NCBI GenBank assembly: GCA_943789485.1
Contig: CALSUH010000007.1
Span: 248,001 to 312,000 of the forward strand
DNA length: 64,000 nucleotides
Source of the DNA: an uncultured Pseudomonadales bacterium
GTDB taxonomy: Bacteria > Pseudomonadota > Gammaproteobacteria > Pseudomonadales > Pseudohongiellaceae
Direction of reading: 5' to 3'
Below are positions 19,586-29,885 of this stretch, piece by piece (position 1 is the first letter of the stretch; each line of letters starts with the position of its first letter). The notes beneath the pieces were generated by a model that saw only the letters and a list, made by a program, of their open reading frames with translations, was not told where the DNA came from and ran no database searches. Made by a program: the position numbers and the translations under genes.

Positions 19586-20095
19586 TTAACCGAGTATCTC
19601 TTCGACTGACTTACCGCGTTTTCCGGCAATGTCTTCAGGTGAGCGCATGTCTCGCAGACCGTTGAAGGTAGCTCGCACTACGTTAACCGGGTTAGTTGAG
19701 CCATAACACTTGGCTAGTACATTCTGTACACCCGCCAACTCTAGAATCGCTCGCATTGCACCACCGGCAATTACGCCAGTACCTTCTGATGCTGGCTGCA
19801 TGTAGACCTTAGAAGCGCCGTGTTTGGCCTTTATTGGATATTGCAAAGTATGCCCATCCAAACTCACTGTAATCATGTTACGACGTGCCGCTTCCATAGC
19901 TTTCTGAATCGCCAAAGGAACCTCACGTGCCTTACCACGACCAAAGCCGATGCGGCCATTGCCGTCACCAACTGCTGTAAGCGCTGTAAAACCAAAAATA
20001 CGTCCACCTTTAACCACTTTCGCTACACGGTTAACTTGGATCAGCTTTTCCTGCATGCCTTCTTCGTTCTTATCAGGCTGGTCTCTATATGCCAT
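19586..20095 (-). CDS. rpsE: 30S ribosomal protein S5
   Basis: A 169-residue S5 with the N-terminal double-stranded RNA-binding fold ([36 protein letters not shown]) and the C-terminal [16 protein letters not shown]. It affects translational accuracy at the mRNA entry site. It belongs to the spc operon. Confidence 0.97.
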   Translation of the reverse strand: MAYRDQPDKNEEGMQEKLIQVNRVAKVVKGGRIFGFTALTAVGDGNGRIGFGRGKAREVPLAIQKAMEAARRNMITVSLDGHTLQYPIKAKHGASKVYMQPASEGTGVIAGGAMRAILELAGVQNVLAKCYGSTNPVNVVRATFNGLRDMRSPEDIAGKRGKSVEEILG

Positions 20096-20107
20096 AGTTG
20101 AAAACCC

Positions 20108-20458
20108 TTAAAATTCCAATCCGCCTTCACGAGCTGCTTCGGCAAGAGCCTTTATGCGGCCGTGATAGGCATAACCTGATCGATCAAAAGCAACTTTCTC
20201 AATGCCAGCTGCTTTAGCTCGTTCAGCGATTAATTTTCCGACCTTGCCAGCTGCATCGACATTGCCAGTCTTTCCACCACGCGCATCTTTTTCAACAGTA
20301 GATGCAGAGGCCAAAATTTGATCACCAGAAGCCGAGATTACCTGCGCATAGATATGCCTAGGCGAACGGTATACGCACAATCTATTTACGCGTAGTTCGC
20401 TAATCTTTGCTCTGGCTCTTTTTGCCCGTCTAATACGAGCTACTTTTTTAACGTTCAT
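20108..20458 (-). CDS. rplR: 50S ribosomal protein L18
   Basis: A 116-residue 5S rRNA-binding protein with the typical [16 protein letters not shown] strand and the end [26 protein letters not shown]. It lies in the spc operon between rplF and rpsE. Confidence 0.97.
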   Translation of the reverse strand: MNVKKVARIRRAKRARAKISELRVNRLCVYRSPRHIYAQVISASGDQILASASTVEKDARGGKTGNVDAAGKVGKLIAERAKAAGIEKVAFDRSGYAYHGRIKALAEAAREGGLEF

Positions 20459-20469
20459 AGCTATCTGTC

Positions 20470-21003
20470 CTATTTCTTTTTCGCTTCTTTTCTAAATACA
20501 CGCTCATCAGCGTAGCGAATTCCCTTACCTTTATAAGGTTCGGGCGGACGAAAATCTCTGATTTCCGCAGCGACTTGACCTACTAACTGCTTGTCAGCAC
20601 CCGAGATCACAATTTCTGTTTGTGAAGGAGTTTCCGCAGATACCCCTTCAGGGAGCTGATAGTTGATCGGGTGAGAATAGCCAACAGTAATATTAAGTTT
20701 ATTACCCTCAGCCTTGGCTCTATAACCAACGCCTTGTAGCTCCAATTTTTTTACAAATCCTTGGCTAACACCAACCATCATGTTATTGATTAGTGAACGA
20801 AAAGTACCAGCCATGGCATTTGCCTGGCGCGATCCATCTTTCGCGGAGATATTAAGAATTTCTCCATTGTGTGCTACCGCAACAGAATTATGCAGCGCCA
20901 AGCGCAGGTTTCCCTTGCCGCCCTTTACCAAAACCTCAGTATCACTAACATTTGTTTCTACGCCTTTCGGTATTTCTACCGGGCTATTTGCTACTCTAGA
21001 CAT
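20470..21003 (-). CDS. rplF: 50S ribosomal protein L6
   Basis: A 177-residue L6 with the two repeated domains and the C-terminal signature [25 protein letters not shown]. It binds near the sarcin-ricin loop. It follows rpsH in the spc operon. Confidence 0.97.
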   Translation of the reverse strand: MSRVANSPVEIPKGVETNVSDTEVLVKGGKGNLRLALHNSVAVAHNGEILNISAKDGSRQANAMAGTFRSLINNMMVGVSQGFVKKLELQGVGYRAKAEGNKLNITVGYSHPINYQLPEGVSAETPSQTEIVISGADKQLVGQVAAEIRDFRPPEPYKGKGIRYADERVFRKEAKKK

Positions 21004-21067
21004 AATATTGCTCTATTGACGATCTTAGCTCGCATTCGCGAGGTTCAAGATCGAGTATCAACACCAA

Positions 21068-21463
21068 TTAGAAAACTGTACAAAGAACCTCGCCGCCTAT
21101 TCCGGCCGCGCGTGCTTGCGTTTCAGTCATCAGGCCTTTGTTTGTAGACATTATTGAGATGCCCAACCCGGCTCTAACCTTTGGTAAATTTTCTTTACCC
21201 TTGTAGCTGCGCAAACCCGGTCGGCTTGCTCGCTTAATTTCTTCTATTACTGGCTTGCCCTGAAAATACTTCAGATCTATATTCAGGATTGGCTTGCCGC
21301 CATTTTCATCAACCTGATAGCTCGCAACATAACCTTCGTCTTGTAAAACTTGTGCTATTGCGATCTTCATTTTAGAAGAGGGCATACTAACCGTTGGCAA
21401 TTTCGCCATCTGCGCATTTCTAATGCGAGTTAAAAGATCTGCTATGGGATCTGACATGCTCAT
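21068..21463 (-). CDS. rpsH: 30S ribosomal protein S8
   Basis: A 131-residue S8 ([18 protein letters not shown] to GGEVLCTVF). The first ATG has GGAG eight bases upstream. S8 binds 16S rRNA helix 21 and in E. coli represses the spc operon at the rplE start. The operon order here is the same, so the same logic is plausible. Confidence 0.97.
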   Translation of the reverse strand: MSMSDPIADLLTRIRNAQMAKLPTVSMPSSKMKIAIAQVLQDEGYVASYQVDENGGKPILNIDLKYFQGKPVIEEIKRASRPGLRSYKGKENLPKVRAGLGISIMSTNKGLMTETQARAAGIGGEVLCTVF

Positions 21464-21476
21464 AATTCTTCTCCGA

Positions 21477-21782
21477 CTACCAGCTGGCCTTGGTTAAACC
21501 AGGCACATCACCGCGCATGGCTGCTTCGCGCAACTTATGACGGCACAAACCAAACTTACGATACACTCCATGAGGACGGCCTGTAATCTGGCATCTTCGT
21601 CGCTGACGAACTGGGCTGGCATCACGAGGTAGTTTCTGCAACTTAACCTGAGCTTCCCATTTTTCCTCATCACTAGCATTAGCATCATTAAGAACAGCTT
21701 TTATAGCAGCACGTTTGGCTGCGAATTTCTCAACTGTCTTAGTCCGCTTGTTCTCTCTAGCTATCATTGAAGTCTTAGCCAT
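21477..21782 (-). CDS. rpsN: 30S ribosomal protein S14 (zinc-free long form)
   Basis: A 101-residue S14 with the C-terminal signature [29 protein letters not shown]. The length and lack of a CXXC pair show the non-zinc form usual in gammaproteobacteria. Only 2 bp separate it from the upstream rplE stop. Confidence 0.97.
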   Translation of the reverse strand: MAKTSMIARENKRTKTVEKFAAKRAAIKAVLNDANASDEEKWEAQVKLQKLPRDASPVRQRRRCQITGRPHGVYRKFGLCRHKLREAAMRGDVPGLTKASW

Positions 21783-21784
21783 TA

Positions 21785-22444
21785 TTAAGAATCCTTTTCT
21801 TCATCAGGTGCAGGCGCATCTGCCGCTGCAGGTGTTTCGTCTACCACATCAATGGCCGGCGCCTCTGGCGCTGCCGCAGATTTTTTCCCATCAGCTATAG
21901 GAGTTAAACCTCTAAAGGGAAAGCCCATCGCCCTTAATAGCGCTCGACCTTCATCATTAGTTTCAGCTGTTGTAGTAATTGCGATATCCAGCCCACGCAA
22001 AGTATCGATTTTATCGTAGTCGATCTCTGGAAAAATAATCTGCTCAGTAACTCCCATAGCATAGTTGCCACGACCGTCGAAAGATTTAGGGTTCAGACCA
22101 CGGAAATCTCTGATACGAGGAATCGAAATGCCAACTAGCCTTTCTAAGAAGTCATACATACGCTCACCACGAAGAGTAACCTTACAACCTACCGGCCAAC
22201 CTTCACGAACCTTAAAAGCAGCGACCGACTTTCGAGCCTTAGTAATCACTACTTTCTGCCCGCAAATCTGGGTTAAATCATTAGCCGCATTTTCAAGAAT
22301 TTTCTTGTCTGCCAATGCTTCGCCAACCCCCATGTTCAACACAACCTTAGTAATTTTAGGTACGCGCATAGGATTGTCGTAGCCAAATTCTTTGGTTAGA
22401 ACGGGTACTACTTCTTTCTTATAAAATTCTCTAAACTGAGCCAT
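21785..22444 (-). CDS. rplE: 50S ribosomal protein L5 with an acidic Ala/Pro-rich C-terminal extension
   Basis: A 5S rRNA-binding protein. The start is taken at the ATG ([16 protein letters not shown]) rather than a TTG three codons earlier. The core ends at about residue 180 ([13 protein letters not shown]), the usual end of L5. It is followed by about 40 extra residues rich in Ala, Pro, Asp and Glu (to PDEEKDS). Such tails occur in few lineages, and the function is unknown. Confidence 0.96.
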   Translation of the reverse strand: MAQFREFYKKEVVPVLTKEFGYDNPMRVPKITKVVLNMGVGEALADKKILENAANDLTQICGQKVVITKARKSVAAFKVREGWPVGCKVTLRGERMYDFLERLVGISIPRIRDFRGLNPKSFDGRGNYAMGVTEQIIFPEIDYDKIDTLRGLDIAITTTAETNDEGRALLRAMGFPFRGLTPIADGKKSAAAPEAPAIDVVDETPAAADAPAPDEEKDS

Positions 22445-22463
22445 GCTTGGCAACCTACCGTTA

Positions 22464-22778
22464 TTAATCTATGTCTTGACCGTTTGACTTAAAGACGCGC
22501 TTCTTATCGCCGTCTTCAAGCACCTGAATACCAACGCGGTCTGCCTTGTTAGTCTCAGAATTAAAAATAGCAACGTTCGAAATACTAAGCGCTGCCTCTT
22601 TCTCAACAATTCCACCAGCCTGGCCTGCGTTAGGGTTTGGCTTAGTGTGACGTTTAACCATATTCACACCATGAACGATTACTCGATCAGTACCAACGAG
22701 ACGGGAAATAGTTCCGCGTTTACCCTTGTCTTTGCCAGTGATTACTATCACTTCGTCATCACGTTTAAGTTTGCGCAT
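22464..22778 (-). CDS. rplX: 50S ribosomal protein L24
   Basis: A 104-residue L24 with the KOW motif ([19 protein letters not shown]) and the [12 protein letters not shown] segment. It is an assembly initiator of the large subunit and lies between rplN and rplE. Confidence 0.97.
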   Translation of the reverse strand: MRKLKRDDEVIVITGKDKGKRGTISRLVGTDRVIVHGVNMVKRHTKPNPNAGQAGGIVEKEAALSISNVAIFNSETNKADRVGIQVLEDGDKKRVFKSNGQDID

Positions 22779-22816
22779 TTCCTGCCCTTGCCTCTCTAAC
22801 TCTATTCTTTTGACGC

Positions 22817-23185
22817 CTAAAGTACTTCTGGCGCCAATGAAATAATCCGCATAAATTTTTCAGTTCGCAGCTCTCTGGTAACCGGACCAAAAACACGAGT
22901 ACCGATTGGAGCATTTTGTGCGTTCAACAAAATCGCCGCGTTATCGTCGAAACGAATCTGTGAACCATCCCCACGTCTAACACCTTTCTTGGTGCGTACG
23001 ACCAAAGCAGTCAATACCTGGCCTTTCTTTACCTTACCACGTGGAATCGCTTCCTTTACGGTAACTTTAATCATGTCGCCAATGCGAGCGTAACGACGAT
23101 GGGACCCGCCCAACACCTTAATACACATTACGCGTCTAGCGCCGCTGTTGTCCGCGACATCTAAGTAAGACTGCACTTGAATCAT
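22817..23185 (-). CDS. rplN: 50S ribosomal protein L14
   Basis: A 122-residue L14 starting [27 protein letters not shown]. The start at 23185 is preceded by GGAG at seven bases. A longer frame to 23221 runs into non-conserved sequence. It is the first gene of the spc operon by E. coli convention. No separate promoter was identified, so read-through from S10 is likely. Confidence 0.97.
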   Translation of the reverse strand: MIQVQSYLDVADNSGARRVMCIKVLGGSHRRYARIGDMIKVTVKEAIPRGKVKKGQVLTALVVRTKKGVRRGDGSQIRFDDNAAILLNAQNAPIGTRVFGPVTRELRTEKFMRIISLAPEVL

Positions 23186-23241
23186 CGAGTCACTCCAGTT
23201 GCATTCACGCCTCGAATGCAAACTCTTAATCTAAAGCTAAT

Positions 23242-23517
23242 TTAAACTTGCGCTGCCCGCTCGTCTATTGACACCAAAGACCAAGACTTTGTCTTGGACA
23301 GAGGACGGACTTCCTTGATTGTTACTTCATCGCCGGGCAAACATTCGTTGTTCGCATCATGCGCATGAATTTTGGTAGACCGTTTGATGATCTTTCCATA
23401 TACCGGGTGTGTTACCCGACGCTCTACGAGCACAACAATGGACTTGTCCATCTTGTTGCTGATTACCTTCCCAGAGGTCGTACGAGCGGTTTTCTCGATG
23501 TTTTCAGTAGCCGACAT
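23242..23517 (-). CDS. rpsQ: 30S ribosomal protein S17
   Basis: A 91-residue OB-fold 16S rRNA-binding protein ([39 protein letters not shown]). It is the last gene of the S10 operon by E. coli convention, 2 bp after rpmC. Confidence 0.97.
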   Translation of the reverse strand: MSATENIEKTARTTSGKVISNKMDKSIVVLVERRVTHPVYGKIIKRSTKIHAHDANNECLPGDEVTIKEVRPLSKTKSWSLVSIDERAAQV

Positions 23518-23519
23518 AT

Positions 23520-23717
23520 CTATAATCCACTTCTCTGTTTTTCGGTGATTATGGTTTTCACGCGGGAAATATCCCTGCGCACAGCACCAATCAAGTGAAC
23601 CTGGCTCAACTGACCAGTACCATTCTGCATACGGTAGTTAAACTGATCTTTATGAAGATCCTGCAATTGCGTCTGCAATTCCGCTACCGTTTTTTCTCTC
23701 AACTCACTGGCTTTCAT
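23520..23717 (-). CDS. rpmC: 50S ribosomal protein L29
   Basis: A 65-residue helical protein near the exit tunnel ([18 protein letters not shown]), where SRP and trigger factor dock nearby. Its ATG shares one base with the rplP stop (TAATG), which suggests translational coupling. Confidence 0.96.
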   Translation of the reverse strand: MKASELREKTVAELQTQLQDLHKDQFNYRMQNGTGQLSQVHLIGAVRRDISRVKTIITEKQRSGL

Positions 23718-24130
23718 TACATTACCGTCCGCTTTACGAAGGCTGTTTCGAAAGGTAATTTGGCGGCTGCCAAATCAAAGGCTTCGCGAGCCAAACTTTC
23801 GTCAACACCTTCCATTTCAAACATAATTCTTCCTGGCTGAATTTGGGCTACCCAGTACTCAACGTTACCCTTACCTTTACCCTGCCTAACTTCGAGAGGC
23901 TTCTGTGTAATAGGTTTGTCTGGAAATACACGAATCCAAATTTTCCCGCCACGCTTTACGTGTCTAGTCATTGCTCGACGAGCAGCTTCGATCTGGCGTG
24001 CAGTCAAACGACCACGTGATATGGCTTTTAAACCGTAATCACCAAAATCTACGTTGCTGCCTCTATGTGAAAGACCACGGTTGCGTCCCTTCATCATCTT
24101 GCGAAATTTTGTGCGCTTTGGTTGTAACAC
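23717..24130 (-). CDS. rplP: 50S ribosomal protein L16
   Basis: A 137-residue L16 ([27 protein letters not shown]). The Arg in the region [21 protein letters not shown] is near the site hydroxylated by YcfD in E. coli. It is an essential late-assembly protein near the A site. Confidence 0.97.
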   Translation of the reverse strand: MLQPKRTKFRKMMKGRNRGLSHRGSNVDFGDYGLKAISRGRLTARQIEAARRAMTRHVKRGGKIWIRVFPDKPITQKPLEVRQGKGKGNVEYWVAQIQPGRIMFEMEGVDESLAREAFDLAAAKLPFETAFVKRTVM

Positions 24131-24136
24131 GTCTCT

Positions 24137-24817
24137 TTACCCTTGGTTGGTTTTTGCAGGAGCAGGAGTAGGCACAATTGCCGCATCCAGATCCAAAACC
24201 TCACCTTTAAATACCCAAACTTTTACGCCGATCAAGCCATAAGTAGTGCTTGCCTCAGCAGTTCCGTAATCGATATCCGCTCTAAGTGTATGTAAAGGTA
24301 CGCGACCTTCTCTATACCATTCAGACCGTGCAATCTCAGCACCACCTAAACGACCACCCACTTGTATCTTAATGCCTTGAGCTCCCTGGCGCATTGCATT
24401 CTGTACAGCACGCTTCATGGCGCGACGAAACATCACACGACGCTCTAGCTGGGAAGCGACACTGTCTGCCACCAATTGCGCATCTAAGTCCGGCTTGCGA
24501 ATTTCTTCGATATTGATCTGCACGGGAACACCCATCTTTGCAGTCAATGTATTACGCAGCGATTCAACGTCTTCGCCTTTCTTACCAATCACAATCCCTG
24601 GCCTAGCCGTGAATATTGTAATTTTAGCTGTTTTCGCAGGACGTTCTATCTCAACTCTGGAAACGGACGCACTTGCTAACTTCTTCTTGATGAAATCTCT
24701 AACAGAAAGATCCACCAGCAAGTTAGCTGCGTATTCTTTTCCCTCGGCATACCACACCGAAGTGTGCTTCTTAACTATGCCAAGACGTATTCCAGTTGGA
24801 TGTATTTTCTGACCCAT
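24137..24817 (-). CDS. rpsC: 30S ribosomal protein S3
   Basis: A 226-residue S3 with a KH domain ([21 protein letters not shown]) and the C-terminal [25 protein letters not shown]. It lines the mRNA entry channel. A short Pro/Ala tail ends the protein. Confidence 0.97.
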   Translation of the reverse strand: MGQKIHPTGIRLGIVKKHTSVWYAEGKEYAANLLVDLSVRDFIKKKLASASVSRVEIERPAKTAKITIFTARPGIVIGKKGEDVESLRNTLTAKMGVPVQINIEEIRKPDLDAQLVADSVASQLERRVMFRRAMKRAVQNAMRQGAQGIKIQVGGRLGGAEIARSEWYREGRVPLHTLRADIDYGTAEASTTYGLIGVKVWVFKGEVLDLDAAIVPTPAPAKTNQG

Positions 24818-24826
24818 CTGATACCC

Positions 24827-25159
24827 CTAGCTATCTGCGACTGTGATTGTTATGTGACAAGAACGCTTGAGAATTCGATCAGCGCGACCCTTTGCTCTCG
24901 GCATAATACGTTTCATTGTCATGCCCTCATCAACCATAATCGTTGATACTTTCAATTCATCTACATCAGCACCTTCGTTGTGCTCCGCATTGGCTATTGC
25001 CGAATTCAATACTTTTTTGATAATTGCAGCGCCTTTCTTAGGGCTGTAAGTCAACACCAGCAAAGCCTCTTCAACAGCCTTGCCGCGTATTTGATCAGCT
25101 ACAAGTCGCGCTTTTTGAGCGGAGAGACGTGCACCTTTTAACCTTGCTTGAACTTCCAT
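24827..25159 (-). CDS. rplV: 50S ribosomal protein L22
   Basis: A 110-residue L22 with the start [26 protein letters not shown] and the loop [20 protein letters not shown] that lines the exit tunnel, where macrolide resistance changes can occur. The loop looks like wild type. Confidence 0.97.
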   Translation of the reverse strand: MEVQARLKGARLSAQKARLVADQIRGKAVEEALLVLTYSPKKGAAIIKKVLNSAIANAEHNEGADVDELKVSTIMVDEGMTMKRIMPRAKGRADRILKRSCHITITVADS

Positions 25160-25161
25160 AA

Positions 25162-25434
25162 TTACCGTGCCTTCTTATCAGCGGTATGACCGCGATAAGT
25201 GCGAGTTGTAGAGAACTCACCTAGCTTATGACCGACCATGTCTTCATTAATGGAGACTGGTACATGCTGTCGCCCATTGTGGACGGCGATGGTCAAACCA
25301 ATCATGTCCGGAGAAACCATTGAACGTCGAGACCAAGTCTTTATTGGACGCTTGTCATTATTCTCTGATGCGGTCTGCACTTTCTTCATTAGATGAAGAT
25401 CGATGAATGGACCTTTTTTTAGCGAACGTGGCAC
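25162..25434 (-). CDS. rpsS: 30S ribosomal protein S19
   Basis: A 90-residue S19 ([19 protein letters not shown], then [25 protein letters not shown]). It sits in the small-subunit head with S13. It is 2 bp before rplV. Confidence 0.97.
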   Translation of the reverse strand: MPRSLKKGPFIDLHLMKKVQTASENNDKRPIKTWSRRSMVSPDMIGLTIAVHNGRQHVPVSINEDMVGHKLGEFSTTRTYRGHTADKKAR

Positions 25435-25457
25435 TAGTGAATACCTCTACTGAAGCC

Positions 25458-26288
25458 TTAGCGGCTTGAATTTCTGCGACGAACAATCATGTTATTCGTG
25501 CGCTTGTTAGTTCTCGTTTTAAAACCCTTAGTCTTCGTTCCCCAAGGTGATACTGGGTGACGACCACCGGAAGTTCTTCCTTCACCACCACCATGTGGGT
25601 GATCTACTGGGTTCATGGCAACACCACGAACTGTAGGTCTCACACCTCTCCAACGCTTAGCACCCGCTTTACCAAGTGAGCGTAGTGAGTGCTCAGAGTT
25701 AGACACTTCACCCATAGTCGCGCGACAGTCACTCAACACCTTGCGCATTTCGCCAGAGCGAAGACGAAGTGTTGCATAGTTGCCTTCTCGTGCAACTAAC
25801 TGCAAAGAAGTACCTGCGCTACGAGCAATTTGCGCGCCCTTACCAGGCTTCAACTCGCAGCAATGAACCGTACTACCAAGTGGTACGTTTCTAAGTGGCA
25901 AACAATTGCCAACTTTGATCGCAGCATCTTCACCAGACATAACCACATCGCCGGCTTTAACTTTGCCAGGTGCAATCATGTAGCGACGCTCGCCATCGGC
26001 ATACAATAATAATGCTATATTCGCGGAACGGTTTGGATCATATTCCAAGCGCTCAACCTTAGCTTCGATTCCATCTTTGTTTCTCTTGAAATCGATGATG
26101 CGATATTTTTGCTTGTGTCCACCGCCTATGTGGCGTGTGGTTATGCGGCCTCTGTTATTTCTGCCGCCAGATTTTGACTTAGCCGCCGTTAGAGGCGCAT
26201 AAGGCTCACCCTTATGTAGATCCGGATGAACAACCTTGACGACAAAACGGCGTCCTGGTGAAGTAGGTTTACACTTTACGACTGGCAT
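25458..26288 (-). CDS. rplB: 50S ribosomal protein L2
   Basis: A 276-residue L2 near the peptidyl transferase centre, with the highly conserved [18 protein letters not shown] loop including the conserved His. It is a normal part of the S10 operon. Confidence 0.98.
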   Translation of the reverse strand: MPVVKCKPTSPGRRFVVKVVHPDLHKGEPYAPLTAAKSKSGGRNNRGRITTRHIGGGHKQKYRIIDFKRNKDGIEAKVERLEYDPNRSANIALLLYADGERRYMIAPGKVKAGDVVMSGEDAAIKVGNCLPLRNVPLGSTVHCCELKPGKGAQIARSAGTSLQLVAREGNYATLRLRSGEMRKVLSDCRATMGEVSNSEHSLRSLGKAGAKRWRGVRPTVRGVAMNPVDHPHGGGEGRTSGGRHPVSPWGTKTKGFKTRTNKRTNNMIVRRRNSSR

Positions 26289-26299
26289 GACTTACCCCT

Positions 26300-26599
26300 T
26301 TACCCGATGTCCGCAAAGTCAATTTCATGACCCGCTTCAAGTCTGACATACGCCTTCTTCCAATCTGAGCGACGTCTAATTTTTCCCTTCGGAGTGCGTT
26401 TGGTCTTTCCTTTAACCACTAGCACCTGCAAGTCAGCAACAACAACTTTGAAGATTGTCTCTACAGCTGTCTTGATCTCTGATTTTGTAGCATCTGTCGT
26501 GACCTTGAACGCGTACTGGTTATTCAACTCACCCATGATGGTGGTCTTTTCAGATACGTGTGGCCCGAGAATTACTGAATAAATTCTTTCAACGTTCAT
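26300..26599 (-). CDS. rplW: 50S ribosomal protein L23
   Basis: A 99-residue L23 ([22 protein letters not shown], then [21 protein letters not shown]). It is the docking site for trigger factor and SRP at the tunnel exit. Its start overlaps the rplD stop by 4 bp. Confidence 0.97.
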   Translation of the reverse strand: MNVERIYSVILGPHVSEKTTIMGELNNQYAFKVTTDATKSEIKTAVETIFKVVVADLQVLVVKGKTKRTPKGKIRRRSDWKKAYVRLEAGHEIDFADIG

Positions 26600-27216
26600 G
26601 CCAACATCTCCTCTACTTTCTTCAATGCGGAGACAGTAATCAGCACATTTTCGAAGCCGATCAGGCTGACAGGATCGAGACCAGTAACATCCAACACATC
26701 AACTTTATGAAGATTGCGAGCTGCTAGGTACAGATTCTTTTCTACTTGCTCGGAAATAATGAGAACGTTATCTAGCTCAAATTCTTTTAGCTTGTTAACG
26801 AGATCCTGAGTCTTATGTGACCCCAGTTCGAATTCGCTAACCGCGAACAGCCTGTCATTGCGAATTAGCTCTGACAAAATACACTGCATCGCACCGCGAT
26901 ACATTTTCTTATTGAGTTTTTTCGAGTGATCCGCAGGGCGTGCAGCAAAGGTAACACCGCCGCCGCGCCAGATCGGAGAGCGAATGGTTCCGGCACGTGC
27001 TCGGCCAGTACCCTTTTGACGCCAAGGCTTACGACCGCCTCCACGAACTTCAGAGCGAGTTTTCTGTTTGACTGAGCCCTGTCGGGCACCAGCCATATAG
27101 GTCACAACAGTCTGATGGACTAAAGGCTCGTTATAGGCCTTGTCGAAAGACTCGTCTGAAAGTGAAACTGTTTCTTTGCCCGTCTTCTTGCCGGGCAATG
27201 CAAGATTTAATTCCAT
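26596..27216 (-). CDS. rplD: 50S ribosomal protein L4
   Basis: A 206-residue L4 with the tunnel loop [25 protein letters not shown]. In E. coli L4 represses its own S10 operon through a leader RNA. The untranslated leader here is short (about 85 nt), so that mechanism may differ. Confidence 0.97.
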   Translation of the reverse strand: MELNLALPGKKTGKETVSLSDESFDKAYNEPLVHQTVVTYMAGARQGSVKQKTRSEVRGGGRKPWRQKGTGRARAGTIRSPIWRGGGVTFAARPADHSKKLNKKMYRGAMQCILSELIRNDRLFAVSEFELGSHKTQDLVNKLKEFELDNVLIISEQVEKNLYLAARNLHKVDVLDVTGLDPVSLIGFENVLITVSALKKVEEMLA

Positions 27217-27219
27217 TGC

Positions 27220-27864
27220 TTACCCCTTGGCCTTAGTCTTGACGGCTGGACGTACGATTACGTTTGATCCGGTAGCACCTGGCAGTGCGCCCTTAATAAG
27301 AAGAAGATTATTTTCCATATCGACTCTTACTACTTCTAGAGACTGGGTTGTGTGCCTGACATTGCCCATCTGACCCGCCATTTTCTTACCCTTCCATACT
27401 CGACCTGGTGTCTGACACTGACCGATAGAACCCGGGGCACGGTGAGATAGAGAGTTACCGTGAGTGGCGTCCTGCATTTGGAAATTATGTCGCTTAACGC
27501 CACCCTGAAAACCTTTACCTTTCGAGGTGCCAGTTACATCTACCATCTGGCCAACTTCGAACTGATCAACCTTGATCTCACTGCCCGCTTCAATCTCAGT
27601 GGTGTCCACTGTGCGGAACTCCCAAAGGCCTGAACCGGCCTCACAGCTCGCCTTAGCGAAATGACCTGCCATGCCTTTTGACACGCGCGAAGAACGACGC
27701 GATCCAGTAGTAACCTGAATAGCGCTATAACCGTCAACATCGGGAGTCTTAACTTGTGTGACCCGGTTAGGCTGTACTTCCACAACTGTAACGGGGACAG
27801 ATGTACCCTCTTCAGTGAAAATGCGGGTCATACCGCTTTTCCGACCGACTAATCCAATCGACAT
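27220..27864 (-). CDS. rplC: 50S ribosomal protein L3
   Basis: A 214-residue L3, with the start set at [16 protein letters not shown] (a GAGG lies upstream). The core carries the conserved [31 protein letters not shown] loop region, including the Gln methylated by PrmB in related bacteria. It is an assembly initiator. Confidence 0.97.
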   Translation of the reverse strand: MSIGLVGRKSGMTRIFTEEGTSVPVTVVEVQPNRVTQVKTPDVDGYSAIQVTTGSRRSSRVSKGMAGHFAKASCEAGSGLWEFRTVDTTEIEAGSEIKVDQFEVGQMVDVTGTSKGKGFQGGVKRHNFQMQDATHGNSLSHRAPGSIGQCQTPGRVWKGKKMAGQMGNVRHTTQSLEVVRVDMENNLLLIKGALPGATGSNVIVRPAVKTKAKG

Positions 27865-28028
27865 TTTAGTAAACCTCATCGTGCAAGGGGCTAAACCCGC
27901 TATGGCCGCTGACGCGTTACACTATATTCACTACCGCTGGGGTAGCTAATAGTTCAGTGCGCCAAATCTTTTAAAAAGGGCAAAGAGGACTGAATGCTCG
28001 TTGCCTGGTTATGTTTAACTCAGCCTGA

Positions 28029-28340
<312 letters not shown>

Positions 28341-28643
28341 CTACTTAGAGCTCCAAAAAATCTTTAAAATTAGTAAGTTACTGACCGATTATCATTCGGC
28401 TTTTAAATAATAGCCAAATGAGGGATGCGAATCTTAAGGTTTTGACCCTATTCTGTCAAGGAATAACCGTCTGAAAGCCGCTTTTTCTCTGTCTTTCCGG
28501 CGATTAGGCGCTACCTTTAATTAGTAGCCCAAAATTCAACTTAAACCTCGCTTTAAGGCTTGGGAGTCAATTAATCCCCTATTCTCTATCGTGACAAAGC
28601 CAACACCCCTAGGGAGCTGGCTTTAGCGTACAAAGAATCGATT
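28341..28643. other. Spacer between tuf (copy 1) and rpsJ: leader, promoter and 3' tail
   Basis: This spacer holds the S10 promoter, its roughly 85-nt leader with two small hairpins, and on the tuf side an imperfect hairpin (AAAGCCA/TGGCTTT, about 28595-28616) without a U run. No ORF is seen. Confidence 0.6.
28431..28459 (-). promoter_or_regulatory. Sigma70 promoter of the S10 operon
   Basis: On the minus strand, TTGACA (28454-28459), a 17-bp spacer and TAAGAT (28431-28436). This is a near-consensus promoter about 90 bp upstream of rpsJ. The bases after the -10 (TCGCATCCC) form a C-rich start region like those of stringently controlled promoters. Confidence 0.85.
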
Positions 28644-29836
28644 TTATTCGAATATCTTAGCTACAACGCCCGCGCCTACTGTACGACCACCCTCACGGAT
28701 AGCAAAACGTAGACCTTCATCCATCGCAATTGGATTAATCAAGGTAACAATCATGTTCACGTTGTCGCCCGGCATTACCATCTCAACGCCTTCTGGCAAC
28801 TCACACGCACCTGTCACGTCCGTTGTACGGAAATAGAACTGTGGACGGTAACCTTTAAAGAATGGCGTATGACGTCCACCCTCATCCTTATTCAGGATAT
28901 ACACTTCTGCCTCGAACTTCGTATGAGGTGTGACAGATCCAGGCTTACCCAGCACTTGACCGCGCTCAACTTCCTCGCGCTTAGTACCACGCAATAGAAC
29001 ACCTACGTTCTCGCCTGCACGGCCCTGGTCCAATAACTTGCGGAACATCTCAACACCCGTACAAACTGTCTTCTGTGTGTCTTTAATACCAACGATGTCT
29101 AGATCGTCACCAACATTGACAAGGCCGCGCTCGATTCGGCCTGTTACAACAGTACCGCGACCGGAGATTGAGAATACGTCTTCGATTGGCATCAAGAAAG
29201 GCTTCTCAACGTCACGAACCGGATCGGGTATGTAGCTGTCTAGAGTCTCAACCAACTTCTGTACCGCAGGCATGCCGATATCAGAGGTGTCGCCTTCAAG
29301 AGCCTTAAGAGCAGAACCAACAATAATAGGTGTGTCGTCACCTGGGAATTCGTATTGATCCAATAACTCTCGGATCTCCATCTCTACCAATTCAATCAAT
29401 TCTTCGTCATCAACCATGTCCGCTTTGTTCATGAACACAACGATGTAAGGAACGCCAACCTGCAAAGATAGCAGGATGTGCTCACGAGTCTGTGGCATTG
29501 GGCCGTCTGCAGCCGAACATACCAAGATAGCGCCGTCCATCTGAGCCGCACCGGTGATCATGTTCTTTACGTAGTCGGCGTGACCTGGACAGTCAACGTG
29601 AGCGTAGTGACGATTGGGCGAATCGTATTCAACGTGAGACGTGGAAATAGTAATACCGCGCTCTCTTTCTTCTGGCGCATTATCGATCTGCGCAAATCTC
29701 GTACTTCACCCCCGCCCCATACTTCAGAACAGACCCGAGTCAAAGCCGCTGTTAACGTCGTCTTGCCATGGTCAACGTGACCAATCGTACCCACGTTTAC
29801 GTGTAATTTATTTCGTTCGAATTTTTCTTTAGCCAC
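28644..29836 (-). CDS. tuf: Elongation factor Tu, copy 1 (str operon), with a one-base deletion
   Basis: EF-Tu carries aminoacyl-tRNA to the ribosome. This copy begins GTG GCT AAA and is virtually identical in DNA to copy 2 at 45811-47004. It lacks one A: AAA at 29694-29696 where copy 2 has AAAA, so the frame breaks at about codon 46 and leaves fragments 29567-29836 and 28644-29561. All G-domain motifs ([17 protein letters not shown]) are present once the base is restored. A homopolymer sequencing error is likely, but since a second intact tuf exists, a real loss cannot be excluded. Confidence 0.9.
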
Positions 29837-29885
29837 AATAGCACCTCGTTCACTTCTAAATTATTTGTGTGTTTATAATTAGTAT

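Noticed and set aside
28595..28616. Terminator after tuf copy 1
   Set aside because: The hairpin AAAGCCA/TGGCTTT has no U run and is interrupted, so it is not called as a terminator.
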